A DNA stretch of 64,000 nucleotides, from contig CAVOZI010000001.1 of assembly GCA_963700895.1 (NCBI GenBank), forward strand, positions 1-64,000, read 5' to 3'. Positions 20,801-29,981 of the stretch are shown here, piece after piece. A program made the position numbers and the translations under genes. The notes under the pieces are model-generated. The model had not been told where the DNA came from. It made no database searches and worked only from the letters and a program-made list of their open reading frames with translations. The DNA comes from Anderseniella sp963700895. Its GTDB lineage: Bacteria; Pseudomonadota; Alphaproteobacteria; Rhizobiales; Aestuariivirgaceae. Each line of letters begins with the position of its first letter. Position 1 is the stretch's first letter.

Positions 20801-20908
20801 ACCGGCGCCGAGGCGTGGAACCGGCTGTCCGATTATGACCACCTGTCGCGCTGGCGCGAGTGGGGGCTGGGCCGCGACGGCGGCGACGGCGAGGGGGGCG
20901 AGGAATGA
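17816..20908 (+). CDS. addB: Double-strand break repair protein AddB
   Basis: 1030 residues. AddB is the partner of AddA in the helicase-nuclease that processes double-strand breaks for RecA (the alphaproteobacterial counterpart of RecBCD). The N-terminal half is helicase-like but lacks a canonical Walker A, as expected for alphaproteobacterial AddB (LLPTRRACRSLREAF). The middle has ILGGLNEGIWPA and LSRHQHGL. The C-terminal nuclease domain has the GKADRIDELESGGGRIIDYKTG-type motif, with Asp and the D-Y-K catalytic residues, preceded by a LAHKVLERF helix. It overlaps the murU-like gene upstream and addA downstream by four bases each, indicating translational coupling. Confidence 0.93.
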   Translation: MTDAPQPAVYTIPPDVAFLPALVGAILSGRLSGGIAPDPLALSRWTILLPTRRACRSLREAFVEADPGTPRILPVIRPIGDVDEDETAITSGFGDLDLPPAATAVERQFLLAGLVREWAQANPSSLAARAVSSSMAQALRMATSLMQLIDSLETGEISLADVPALLEADPELPLHGEEALGFLRIIAAGYPAAIQAAGKLGPQQRRARLLRMEAERLAASPPAAPVVAAGSTGSLPATAQLLAAVSRLPLGCVVLPGLDQQLDDESWLALGEQHPQFGMRELLKVLEVDRKDVALLPRLDRREDGPARELLACEIMRPGEMTHLWKTVRDRAGTLQQACSGLTLLEAPEMREQALMITLTMRKALEEERRCALVTPDRQLARRVSAELARWNIHVDDSAGEPLSMHPHGVFFELVAAAVQPDAGPEQVTALLTHSLVGAGMAPDDDAHRLARELEIVLFRQVIDGHRLDQLGRNLHRARAAAAGKHVHPAVRRLASDECWQSMAAFATRIEAVFAPLLALARDDAAHPLEALLASHVRIAEALAADADGKPDRLWTGEAGAALSACLRELLDHAGVAPAMRFSDYRIWLADCLRQVPVRRRYPLHPQLSILGLLEARLVQPDVIILGGLNEGIWPAAADPGPWLSRHQHGLVSLQPPERRLGLAAHDFVQSLCAREVHLVWTRKAGGAPVVPSRWLLRLKAVLEAAGLADRAKPGATMLEIARQLDASSDAKALPSEAPSPKPPVKARPKRLSVTRVARLLHDPYWAYAYYVLGLQPLPPLGQRLGPAERGQLAHKVLERFCRQYPVAMPPDASAILQAIAAEEAGAAIPDPAVRAIWLPQLNRAMAWFADTDRVLRANLRRIHVEAEGELAVPVGGETFRLTGKADRIDELESGGGRIIDYKTGQATFSGVTAQDYSPQLDLEGWMLAEGAFAGIAAMTAAELMYIRVSGGQPAGEVFRPKDKFPVDQRIETARSGFIQLMAMYQRAERGYPARTGAEAWNRLSDYDHLSRWREWGLGRDGGDGEGGEE

Positions 20909-23900
20909 GCACCTCCTCCCGCATCGAGCAGATCAAGCATGAAGCCTCGCTGCAGCAGCACCGGGCATCGCGGCCGCGCGCGTCGGCCTTCGTGTCGGCC
21001 AATGCCGGCGCCGGCAAGACCCATGTCCTGGTCGGCCGCATCATCCGGCTGATGCTGGATGGCGTCGCGCCGGAGCGCATCCTCTGCCTGACCTATACCC
21101 GCGCGGCCGCCGCCGAGATGTCGACACGCCTTTTCGACACCCTGTCGGAATGGATCGCCAGACCCGACGAGGAACTCATTTCCGAGATCCACGGCACCAT
21201 CGGCCATGCCGAGTTCAAGCCCGGCAAGCTCGACCTCGCCCGCCGGCTGTTCACCCGGGCGCTGGAAACCCCGGGCGGCCTCAAGGTGCAGACCATCCAT
21301 GCATTCTGCGAGCGCCTGCTGCAGCGCTTCCCCGTCGAGGCGGGCATCATGCCGGGCTTCTCGGTGCTGGATGAGACTGCCGGGCGTGAAATGCTCGACG
21401 AGGCTCGCGCCCGCGTACTGGCCGACGGAGATGCGGGGCTGGCGGCCTGTGTCGAGACTGTCGTCAATCACGCGTCCGAGCAGACGCTGGTGGACCTGCT
21501 GTCGATGCTGGTGGGGCAGCGCGACAAGCTTGCCTGGCTTGCCTCCGGACATGGCTTCCAGGAACTGCATGCCGGGCTGAACAGGAAGTTGGGCATCAGC
21601 GATGCCGATGACGAGATCTCCATCCGGGCGGGCTTCGTACAGGCGGCAGACTGGCGCGGATTGTGCGATCGCGGCTCAGCAATTGCGCGAATTTCCTGGC
21701 AAGACGAATGATGCGCAGGCCGACGCCATCGATGCGGCCCGCCAGGCGCCAACCCCGGATTTGCAATTCGGTCTGGCAGGCGCGTTTCTTCTGACCGCTG
21801 AAGGCAAGCCGAGAAAACCGGGCGGTTTGATGACGTCGAAGTGCGCTGGCAAGTATCCCGAGGCTCTGGAGCTCTTGCTCGACACCCAGACCGCCTACGT
21901 GGCCGCCGTCAACCGCATCAAGGCGCTCAGCGTGCGCGATGCGACCGAGGCGCTGGTGGCGGTGGCGCTGGCGGTGATTGCACAATACGAGGCGCTCAAG
22001 CAGCAGGCATCGGCCTACGACTATGCTGACCTGATCAGCCGCACCAACGGCCTGCTCAACCAGGGCGAGGCCGCTGCGTGGGTGCTCTACAAGCTCGACC
22101 GCGGCATAGATCACATCCTCATCGACGAGGCGCAGGACACCAGCCCCGACCAGTGGGACATCATTGACGCCATCGCCAATGAGTTCTTCGCCGGGGAAGG
22201 CGCTGGTGACGCGCCGCGCACCATGTTCGCGGTGGGCGACCGCAAACAGTCGATCTATTCCTTCCAGGGCGCCGACCCGGACATCTTTGAAGCAAGCCTT
22301 GCCGGCTACCGCGCCAGGGTGCAGGCCGCCCGTGGCGAGTTCGAGGACGTCGGTCTGCTCACGTCGTTCCGCTCGTCGAAGGCCGTGTTGGCCGCAGTTG
22401 ACCTTGTCTTCGCGTTCGACGATACGGCGAAAGGGGTCATCCCCGCCGGTGGCGACCTTGTCAGGCACACGCCCAGCCGCCTCGACGCCGACGGACTGGT
22501 GGAAATCTGGGAAATCGAGCGCCAGCCGAAGACAACCCGTGCCGACCCATGGCAGGACGGCGAGCCCGCTGTCTCCGGCGTGCCCGGTGAACCGGCCAAT
22601 GTGCGCCTCGCCCAGCGCCTCGCACGCACCATCAGGGGCTGGCTTGACGAACACAACCCGGAGAAGCTGGCCGAAGGTGTGCCGGTGCGCCCGGAGCACA
22701 TCCTCATTCTGGTGCGTGAGCGCGCCAGCCTGATGGAAGCCATCGTGCGCGCGCTCAAGGACGAGCAGGTGCCGGTGGCCGGCGCCGACCGGCTGCGCCT
22801 GCTCGAACACATCACCGCCCAGGACCTGATGGCGCTGGGGCGCTTCGTCATCCTGCCCGAGGATGACCTGTCGCTGGCAAGCCTGATCCAGAGCCCGCTG
22901 CTGGCGCGCGATGACGGCGGGCGCTTCAACGATGACGATGACATTTTCCCGCTTGCCCATGAGCGCGGCAGCGCCACCTTGTGGCAGCGGCTGGACGAGG
23001 CGGTCGCCCGGGGCAGGCCCTATGCAAAGGCGCTGGCGCAGCTTTCAAAGTGGCGCGATGAGGCAGGCCGCACCGGCGTCTACCGGTTCTATGCCTGCGT
23101 GCTGTCCCGTGACGGAGGCCGGGCCGCTTTCCTCAGGGCCATCGGCCACGAGGCCGGAGAGCCGGTGGATGCCTTCCTGCAGCAGTGCCTCGAATATGAG
23201 CGCGAAGGCGCCTCCACCATGGCGGGCTTCCTTGGCTGGCTGGAGGCCACGTCCGCCAGCCTGAAGCGCGACATGGAGCAGGGGGCAGGCGAGGTTCGGG
23301 TGATGACCGTGCATGGCGCCAAGGGCCTCGAAGCCCCCATCGTCATCCTGCCGGACACCTGCTCGAAGCCGGATGGCAAGAAGGTGGGCAGCATCGTGTT
23401 CGATACCAGCGGTGATGACCCGCTGCCGGTCTGGCGCCTCAAGTCCGATTTCGAGATCGAGTACACGAAAGAGCTCAAGGACGCCGCGCAAGAGAAGCTG
23501 ATGGAGGAATACAACCGGCTTCTCTACGTGGCCATGACCCGCGCCCGCGACCGGCTCTATGTGTGCGGCTTCAAGAAATCGAAGAAGGATGACTGGGAGA
23601 CCGACGAGCCGGATGAAGGCACCTGGTATCACTCTGTCCGCCGGGCGCTGGTGGACCATGGGGTGACGCCTGAGGTCCGGGATGGCCGCAAGGTCTGGCG
23701 CTTTGGTTCAGGCACAGTCGGTGATCTGAAGCCGCAAGCACTCGTCATCCGGGAGGCGGACATCGTGCTGCCTGCGTGGGCCAGCACCCCGGCCCGTCCC
23801 GTGGTCTGGCCCCAACGCTGGCTTGCGCCGTCGAAACTTGCCGAAGGCCCGCAAGGCGAGGACGGCTGGTCTGGCGAGGTGGCCCTGTCGCCACTGGCGC

Positions 23901-24460
23901 CGCGGCTTGACGAGACCCGCTTCCGGCGCGGTGAACTGGTACACCGGCTGCTGCAGACCTTGCCCGGCCTGGCGATGGAGCAGCGTGAACCGGCCGCCCG
24001 CCGCTATCTTTCCCGCAACGGCATCGCCGAGCCGGAACTGTCGGCCACCGTCGCCGAGATCAACAAGCTGTTTGCCGATCAGCGCTTTGCCGGCGTGTTC
24101 TCGGCCGGAGCGCAGGCAGAAGTGTCGATCGCCGGTCTTGTTGATCCGCCGCAGGCGGTCCGCTTCGGCCTGTCCGGCCAGATCGACCGGTTGCTGGTGA
24201 CGGACTCCCGGGTACTGGTAGTCGACTTCAAGACCAATCGCCCACCGCCATCCAGCCCCGATGCGGTGCCGGAGGCTTACCTGCGCCAGCTGGCGGCCTA
24301 TGCCCATGTGCTGGCCCGGATCTATCCGGACCGCGAGATCGAGTGCGCCCTGCTGTGGACGGATGCGCCGGAGCTGATGGTCATTCCGCAAGCCATGCTG
24401 GACCGCGCCTGGCAGGCGAGCCTGTTCACAAGCCCGCCAACGGCCGCTGATCCGGCTTGA
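20905..24460 (+). CDS. addA: Double-strand break repair helicase-nuclease AddA, frame broken once
   Basis: A UvrD-like helicase fused to a RecB-type nuclease. Motif I is SANAGAGKTHVLVGRI, Ia TYTRAAAAEM, II ILIDEAQDTSP, III FAVGDRKQSIYSFQGADP, V MTVHGAKGLEAP and VI LLYVAMTRARDRLY. The C-terminal nuclease has RRGELVHRLLQTLPG and VLVVDFKTNRPPP. The frame shifts at the doubled G at 21658-21659. Removing one G joins the halves as WRDCAIAAQQLREFPGK and yields about 1184 residues, a normal size. Without correction the first frame stops at 21711. The region at 21700-21850 is less conserved. It is coupled to addB by an ATGA overlap, and trxA follows after 68 bases. Confidence 0.93.
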
Positions 24461-24528
24461 CCGGTTCAAGGTCAGTTCCTACTTATTGGTCATCACGCAC
24501 GGCATTCACCAATGAAAGGTTCCCCTCC

Positions 24529-24849
24529 ATGGCCACAAACCCTGTTACCGATGCATCCTTCGAAGACGATGTGCTGAAGTCCGACACGCCTGTCGTCGTG
24601 GACTTCTGGGCAGAATGGTGCGGCCCATGCAAGATGATCGGCCCGTCGCTGGAAGAGCTGTCCGACGAGTTTGGCGGCAACGTGAAGATCGTCAAGATCA
24701 ACATCGACGAGAACCCTTCCACTCCGTCGAAGTACGGCGTGCGCGGCATCCCGACCCTGATGGTGTTCAAGGGTGGCCAGGTGGCAGCCACGCAGGTTGG
24801 CGCCAACCCGAAGAGCAAGATCGCCGACTGGATCAAGTCCTCGCTCTGA
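24529..24849 (+). CDS. trxA: Thioredoxin
   Basis: A 106-residue cytosolic thioredoxin with the redox site WAEWCGPCK (Cys31/Cys34) and the cis-proline loop VRGIPTLMVF. It reduces disulfides in ribonucleotide reductase, methionine sulfoxide reductase and other targets, and is itself reduced by thioredoxin reductase. ATG 24529 was chosen because it gives the family length and N-terminus. A strong terminator follows at 24871. The placement between addA and folC is conserved in rhizobia. Confidence 0.97.
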   Translation: MATNPVTDASFEDDVLKSDTPVVVDFWAEWCGPCKMIGPSLEELSDEFGGNVKIVKINIDENPSTPSKYGVRGIPTLMVFKGGQVAATQVGANPKSKIADWIKSSL

Positions 24850-24870
24850 TTTGCAGCTTCTGCTGACCGG

Positions 24871-24906
24871 CGGCCTCGCACCCTTGGTGCGGGGCCGTTT
24901 TCTTTG
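24871..24906 (+). terminator. Rho-independent terminator of trxA
   Basis: A 12-bp stem (24871-24882 with 24886-24897; one G-T pair) with a CTT loop is followed by TTTTCTTT. It is placed 22 bases after the trxA stop, directly before the end of convergent folC. On the minus strand the stem is not followed by a clear T-run. Confidence 0.9.
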
Positions 24907-26256
24907 TCAGCGACGGGCGGTGCCGCTGACCTGGCTCGGTGTCTGGCCCCGGTGCAGCGCCAGCACGTTGCCGGCAAGATAAAGCGAGCCGCCGATCACT
25001 ACCCGTGCCGGGTTGCCTTGTCCGGTCACCTGGCCCGCCAGCCGGATGGCTTCTTCCAGCCCCCGGCAGACTTGTGCATCAAGACCCACGGCTTGTGCCT
25101 GCCGGGCAAGATCGGCTGCGGGAATGGTGTTTTCCTCACCGGGTATCGCAATGGTGAGCACCTTCTGTACCAGCCCGGCGAACGGTTTCAGATACCCGTC
25201 GGCGCGCTTGGTGTTGAGCAGGCCGGTCACCAGCACCAGCGGCCGCGGGCTGCGTTCGTCGAGGTCCGCCAGCGCGGCTGAAACGGCGCGTCCGGCCGAC
25301 GGGTTGTGACCGCCGTCGAGCCACAATTCCGTGCCCTCGGGCACCAGCGTGTGCAGGTAGCCGGGCTCCAGCAATTCCATGCGGGCCGTCCAGCGGGTGC
25401 CGGCAATGCCGGCCGCAATCTGCTCATGGCCGATACGCTCGTCCTTCAGCGCCCGCACCGCGGCAATCGCCAGCCCGGCATTGTCGATCTGGAAGCGGCC
25501 CGGCAAGGGCGGCAGATCAAGGTCTATGAGCGCGGTCTCGTCCTGGTAGACCATGCGGCCGTACTGCTCGAAGCACTGGAAGTCCTGGTTGGCGAAGGAC
25601 ATCACCGCGCCCACCTTGTTGCCTTGCCTTTCGATGGCCTCGCGGGCTTCCTCATGCTGCACGCCGATCACGCCCGGCACGCCCTGCTTCAGGATGCCGG
25701 CCTTCTCGAAGGCGATCTTTCCCAGCGTGTCGCCAAGGTATTGCTCATGGTCCATGTCCACCGGGGCAATCACCGTCACGGCCGGACGGGCAATGACGTT
25801 GGTGGCATCCAGCCTGCCGCCGAGCCCCACTTCCAGCAGCAGGTAGTCCGCTGGGTGGCGCGAGAACGCCAGCATGGCGGCTGCCGTGGTGATCTCGAAG
25901 AAGGTGATCGGTTCGCCGCCATTGGCCTGCTCGCATTCCTCCAGCAGGTCCACCAGCATGGCCTCGGGGATAAGCTCGCCGCCGCCCGGCGTACCCAGCC
26001 GGATGCGCTCGTGAAACCGTACAAGGTGCGGAGAGGTATAGGCATGGGCGGCAAGGCCCGCCGCCCCGATCATGGCGCGGGCATAGGCGAGCGTCGATCC
26101 CTTGCCATTGGTGCCGGCGATGTGGATGACCGGCGGCAGCTTGTTCTGCGGGTTGTCCAGCCAGTCCAGCAGCCGCCACATGCGGTCAAGGGACAGGTCG
26201 ATGATCTTGGGATGCAGCTCCAGCAGCCGCATCAGGATGGCGTCGCTGACGGCCAT
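24907..26256 (-). CDS. folC: Bifunctional folylpolyglutamate synthase / dihydrofolate synthase
   Basis: 449 residues. FolC joins dihydropteroate to glutamate and later extends the polyglutamate tail of folates. Visible blocks are the P-loop HIAGTNGKGSTLAYARAMI, AYTSPHLVRFHERI, the folate loop FEITTAAAMLAF, the metal/ATP region DMDHEQYLGDTLGKIAFEKA and the C-terminal LWLDGGHNPSAG. It is last in a minus-strand run, only four bases after accD; accD-folC adjacency is conserved in proteobacteria. The start is ATG 26256. Confidence 0.95.
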   Translation of the reverse strand: MAVSDAILMRLLELHPKIIDLSLDRMWRLLDWLDNPQNKLPPVIHIAGTNGKGSTLAYARAMIGAAGLAAHAYTSPHLVRFHERIRLGTPGGGELIPEAMLVDLLEECEQANGGEPITFFEITTAAAMLAFSRHPADYLLLEVGLGGRLDATNVIARPAVTVIAPVDMDHEQYLGDTLGKIAFEKAGILKQGVPGVIGVQHEEAREAIERQGNKVGAVMSFANQDFQCFEQYGRMVYQDETALIDLDLPPLPGRFQIDNAGLAIAAVRALKDERIGHEQIAAGIAGTRWTARMELLEPGYLHTLVPEGTELWLDGGHNPSAGRAVSAALADLDERSPRPLVLVTGLLNTKRADGYLKPFAGLVQKVLTIAIPGEENTIPAADLARQAQAVGLDAQVCRGLEEAIRLAGQVTGQGNPARVVIGGSLYLAGNVLALHRGQTPSQVSGTARR

Positions 26257-26260
26257 GGTG

Positions 26261-27196
26261 TCAGCCTTCGTTAGCTTCGGCCGGGACCTGGGAGGCTGGC
26301 GCCGGCAGCTGTTCCGGCGCTGTCTTCTGCCTTGCCACCGGCGCGGGCTGTTTCATAAGTATGTGCAGCAGCCGCGACAGCGTGGCCCGCAGTTCGTGCC
26401 GGTGCACCACCATGTCCACCATGCCGTGATCCAGCAGGTACTCGGAACGCTGGAAACCTTCCGGTAGTTTCTCGCGGATGGTCTGTTCGATCACTCGCGG
26501 CCCTGCAAAGCCGATCAGCGCGCCCGGCTCGGCAATGTGCACGTCGCCCAGCATGGCGTAAGACGCGGTCACGCCGCCCGTCGTCGGGTGGGTCAGCACT
26601 ACGATGTAGGGCAGGCCCGCCTCGCGCAGCCGCTGCACGCCGACGGTGGTGCGCGGCAGCTGCATCAGCGACAGGATGCCCTCCTGCATGCGCGCGCCGC
26701 CCGAGGCCGCGTAAAGCACCAGCGGCATGTGCCTGTCAGCCGCCTCGAACATCGCGGTCACGATGCCTTCGCCTGCCGCCATGCCCAGCGACCCGCCCAT
26801 GAAGGCAAAGTCCTGCACCACCACCATAGTGTCCAGTCCATCGACCGTGCCATGGGCGGCGACGATGGCGTCGCGGCGGCTGGTCTTGGCGCGGGCTTCC
26901 TTGAGCCGGTCGCCGTATTTGCGCTCGTCGCGGAACTTCAGCGGGTCGGTGGCCACATCCGGCAACTCGATCTCGGTGTACTCGCCGTTGTCGAACGTAT
27001 GCTTGAGCCGCACCTCCGGCGCCATGCGCATGTGATGGCCGGAACCGGGAATGACGAACTGGTTCGCCTCCAGGTCCTTGTAGAACACCATCTCGCCGGT
27101 CTCGGGACACTTGATCCACATGTTTTCCGGCACATCCCGGCGTGAGCCGAGGATGCCGCGGATTTTCGGACGGACGAAGTTCTTGATCCAGTTCAT
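26261..27196 (-). CDS. accD: Acetyl-CoA carboxylase carboxyltransferase subunit beta (zinc cysteines lost)
   Basis: 311 residues. With AccA it forms the carboxyltransferase that makes malonyl-CoA, the first step of fatty acid synthesis. Catalytic-core blocks are MGGSLGMAAGEGIVTAMF, YAASGGARMQEGILSLMQ and LTHPTTGGVTASYAMLGD. The N-terminal zinc ribbon of E. coli AccD uses four Cys; here only Cys30 (IKCPETGEM) remains, and the second pair is replaced in FVIPGSGHHMRM. To my knowledge this loss is shared by Rhizobiales AccD, so it is a lineage trait and not damage. The C-terminus is Pro/Ala-rich. It lies four bases after trpA and four before folC. Confidence 0.95.
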   Translation of the reverse strand: MNWIKNFVRPKIRGILGSRRDVPENMWIKCPETGEMVFYKDLEANQFVIPGSGHHMRMAPEVRLKHTFDNGEYTEIELPDVATDPLKFRDERKYGDRLKEARAKTSRRDAIVAAHGTVDGLDTMVVVQDFAFMGGSLGMAAGEGIVTAMFEAADRHMPLVLYAASGGARMQEGILSLMQLPRTTVGVQRLREAGLPYIVVLTHPTTGGVTASYAMLGDVHIAEPGALIGFAGPRVIEQTIREKLPEGFQRSEYLLDHGMVDMVVHRHELRATLSRLLHILMKQPAPVARQKTAPEQLPAPASQVPAEANEG

Positions 27197-27200
27197 CTGA

Positions 27201-28040
27201 TCACGCCCTGGCACTGCCCTTGCGCACGCCGGCAGCAAGATCGCTGACCAGCGTGGTCACGTCGCTCACCGTCGTGCCGGTTGCCTTGCCGTCCTTGCCG
27301 AGGCTGGCAAGCACCGTGCTCACGATGGCCGATCCCACCACCACGCCATCGGCGCCGGCGGCAATGCCGGCAGCCTGCTCGGCGGTCTTCACGCCGAAGC
27401 CGACGGCGACAGGCAGGCTGGTATGCTTCTTGATGCGGCCAACCGCTTCCGTCACCCGGCTGATGTCCGGCGCCTTGGAGCCGGTGATGCCGGTCACCGA
27501 CACATAATACACAAAGCCCGAGGTGTTGGTGAGCACCTTCGGCAGCCGCTTGTCATCGGTCGTGGGCGTGGCAAGCCGGATGAAGTTGAGCCCGGCATCG
27601 AGCGCCGGAATGCACAGCTCGTGGTCTTCTTCCGGCGGCAGGTCCACCACGATCAGCCCGTCCACGCCGGCGGCCTTCGCATCGTCCAGGAAGCGGTCCA
27701 CGCCATAGATATAGATCGGGTTGTAATAGCCCATCAGCACGATCGGCGTCGTGTCATCCCCGGCGCGGAATTCACCAACCATCTTCAGGGTCTTGATCAT
27801 GTTCTGGCCGGCATTCAGCGCACGCAAGCTGGATGCCTGGATCGCCGGACCGTCTGCCATCGGGTCAGTGAACGGTATGCCCAGCTCGATCACGTCGGCC
27901 CCGGCGCCGGGCAAGGCCTTCAGGATGGCGAGCGAGGTATCGTAGTCCGGGTCTCCGGCGGTAACGAAGGTGACAAGTGCCGCGCGGCCTTGGCTCTTCA
28001 GGTCGGCGAAGCGCGTCTCGATGCGGGTAGCGGAACTCAC
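27201..28040 (-). CDS. trpA: Tryptophan synthase alpha chain
   Basis: A 279-residue TIM barrel that cleaves indole-3-glycerol phosphate to indole, which is channelled to TrpB. Catalytic Glu and Asp lie in DVIELGIPFTDPMADGPAIQ; the active-site loop and phosphate site include GYYNPIYIYG and AVGFGVKTAEQA. The start is taken as GTG 28040, whose GTGA overlaps the trpB stop by four bases, a coupling commonly seen for trpBA. It is followed after four bases by accD. Confidence 0.95.
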   Translation of the reverse strand: MSSATRIETRFADLKSQGRAALVTFVTAGDPDYDTSLAILKALPGAGADVIELGIPFTDPMADGPAIQASSLRALNAGQNMIKTLKMVGEFRAGDDTTPIVLMGYYNPIYIYGVDRFLDDAKAAGVDGLIVVDLPPEEDHELCIPALDAGLNFIRLATPTTDDKRLPKVLTNTSGFVYYVSVTGITGSKAPDISRVTEAVGRIKKHTSLPVAVGFGVKTAEQAAGIAAGADGVVVGSAIVSTVLASLGKDGKATGTTVSDVTTLVSDLAAGVRKGSARA

Positions 28041-29254
28041 AGCTTCACCCCCAGGTGATGCGCCACGGTGAAGATGTCCTTGTCGCCGCGCCCGCACATG
28101 TTCATCACCATCAGGTGGTCCTTGGGCTTCTTCGGCGCCAGTTCGATCACCTTGGCCAGCGCGTGGCTGGGCTCCAGCGCCGGAATGATGCCTTCCAGCT
28201 TGCAGCACAGCTTGAAGGCGTCGAGCGCCTCGTCGTCGGTGGCCGAAAGGTAGTTGACCCGGCCAACGTCATGCAGCCACGAATGCTCCGGCCCGATGCC
28301 GGGATAGTCGAGACCGGCAGAAATCGAATGGGCTTCCTCGATCTGGCCGTCATCGTCCATCAGCAGGTAGGTGCGGTTGCCGTGCAGCACGCCCGGGCGG
28401 CCGCCGGTGATGGACGCCGCGTGTTCATGCGTGGTTACGCCCTTGCCGGCTGCTTCGACGCCATAGATTTCCACCGACTTGTCGTCGAGGAACGGATGGA
28501 ACAGGCCCATCGCGTTGGAGCCTCCGCCGATGGCCGCCACCAGCGAATCCGGCAGCCGGCCTTCACGGGCCTGCATCTGGCGCTTGGTTTCCTCGCCGAT
28601 GACGGACTGGAAGTCGCGCACCATGGCCGGGTAAGGGTGCGGACCCGCCACCGTGCCGATGCAGTAGAAAGTGTTCTCGACGTTCGATACCCAGTCGCGC
28701 AGCGCCTCGTTCATGGCGTCCTTCAGCGTCGAGCGGCCGGAGGTGACCGGCACGACTTCTGCGCCCAGCAGCTTCATGCGGAATACGTTGGGCGCCTGAC
28801 GCTCCACATCTGTCGCGCCCATGTAGACGATGCATTCCAGCCCGAAGCGCGCGCACGCCGTTGCTGTAGCAACGCCATGCTGGCCCGCGCCGGTCTCGGC
28901 GATGATGCGGGTCTTGCCCATGCGCCGCGCCAGCAGGATCTGGCCCATCACATTGTTGATCTTGTGTGCGCCGGTATGGTTCAGTTCGTCGCGCTTCATG
29001 TAGATCTTGGCGCCGCCCAGATGCTCGGTCAGCCGCTCGGCAAAGTAGAGCGGCGACGGCCGTCCCACATAGTGCTCGAGAAAGTCGTTCAGCTCGGCGG
29101 TATAGGCCGGGTCCTTGCGCGCAAGCTCGTAAGCCGCCTCAAGCTCGAGAATATTGGGCATCAGCGTCTCGGCGACGAAGCGGCCGCCGAAGATGCCGAA
29201 ATGGCCGGTCTCGTCAGGCCCTGTCCGGAACGAGTTGGGGGCTGGGGATGTCAT
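28037..29254 (-). CDS. trpB: Tryptophan synthase beta chain
   Basis: 405 residues. This PLP enzyme condenses indole and serine to tryptophan. The PLP lysine is in NHTGAHKINN; substrate and cofactor loops are ETGAGQHGVATATA and GGGSNAMG, and SAGLDYPGIGPEHS is near the C-terminus. Length and start (ATG 29254) are typical. It is in the order trpF-trpB-trpA, with 70 bases from trpF and a 4-base overlap with trpA. Confidence 0.97.
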   Translation of the reverse strand: MTSPAPNSFRTGPDETGHFGIFGGRFVAETLMPNILELEAAYELARKDPAYTAELNDFLEHYVGRPSPLYFAERLTEHLGGAKIYMKRDELNHTGAHKINNVMGQILLARRMGKTRIIAETGAGQHGVATATACARFGLECIVYMGATDVERQAPNVFRMKLLGAEVVPVTSGRSTLKDAMNEALRDWVSNVENTFYCIGTVAGPHPYPAMVRDFQSVIGEETKRQMQAREGRLPDSLVAAIGGGSNAMGLFHPFLDDKSVEIYGVEAAGKGVTTHEHAASITGGRPGVLHGNRTYLLMDDDGQIEEAHSISAGLDYPGIGPEHSWLHDVGRVNYLSATDDEALDAFKLCCKLEGIIPALEPSHALAKVIELAPKKPKDHLMVMNMCGRGDKDIFTVAHHLGVKL

Positions 29255-29324
29255 TGAATCTCGCTTTCCTTACACACAATCAACCGGGTTCAACGTGGAA
29301 TTTTCCGGTAATTCAGGACCTGTT

Positions 29325-29981
29325 CTACCCGCGCTGCCGCACGGCCTCAATGAATTTGATGATGGCTGCGGCATCCTTGCGCCCCGGCGCCTCTTCCACA
29401 CCTGACGATACGTCCACGATCGGCGCCCCGGTCATCTCGATGGCCCGGGCGACGTTGCCCGCGTCGAGGCCGCCAGACAGCATGAAATCGTGCGGCGCGC
29501 CATCTGCCGAAAGCAGCGTCCAGTCGAACGAAATGCCATTGCCGCCGGGCAGCGCGCCTTCAAGCGTCTCCGGCGCCTTGGCGTCGAACAGGATCATGGC
29601 CGCCACGTCGGCATAGGCGCGGGCGGTTTCCACGTCGGCGGCATCGCGCACCTTGATCGCCTTGATCACCGGCACGCCGGTGCGCCGCGTAATCTCCGCC
29701 ACCCGCTCCGGGGTTTCCGATCCATGCGCCTGGAAGAAGTCGGGCTTCACCCCGGTATTGATCGCATCGATCAGCGCGTCATCGGCATCGACCACCAGCG
29801 CCACCACCTTTGACCGCCCGCGCGCCTGCGTCGCCAGCGCTTGCGCCACCGGGATGGAGACGTTGCGGGGGCTTGGGCCATAGAACACGAAGCCGACATA
29901 GTCGGCGCCGGCCTCGACGGCGGCGCGCACGTGTTGCGGTTCCGACAGGCCGCAGATCTTGATGCCAACAGCCTTGCTCAT
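29325..29981 (-). CDS. trpF: Phosphoribosylanthranilate isomerase
   Basis: A 218-residue TIM barrel performing the Amadori rearrangement in tryptophan synthesis. The catalytic Cys is in KICGLSEPQHV and the general acid Asp is in the VVDADD region; FMLSGGLDAGNVARAI and IVDVSSGVEEAPGRKD form the C-terminal phosphate site. It overlaps pyrF by four bases and is followed by trpB. Confidence 0.95.
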   Translation of the reverse strand: MSKAVGIKICGLSEPQHVRAAVEAGADYVGFVFYGPSPRNVSIPVAQALATQARGRSKVVALVVDADDALIDAINTGVKPDFFQAHGSETPERVAEITRRTGVPVIKAIKVRDAADVETARAYADVAAMILFDAKAPETLEGALPGGNGISFDWTLLSADGAPHDFMLSGGLDAGNVARAIEMTGAPIVDVSSGVEEAPGRKDAAAIIKFIEAVRQRG

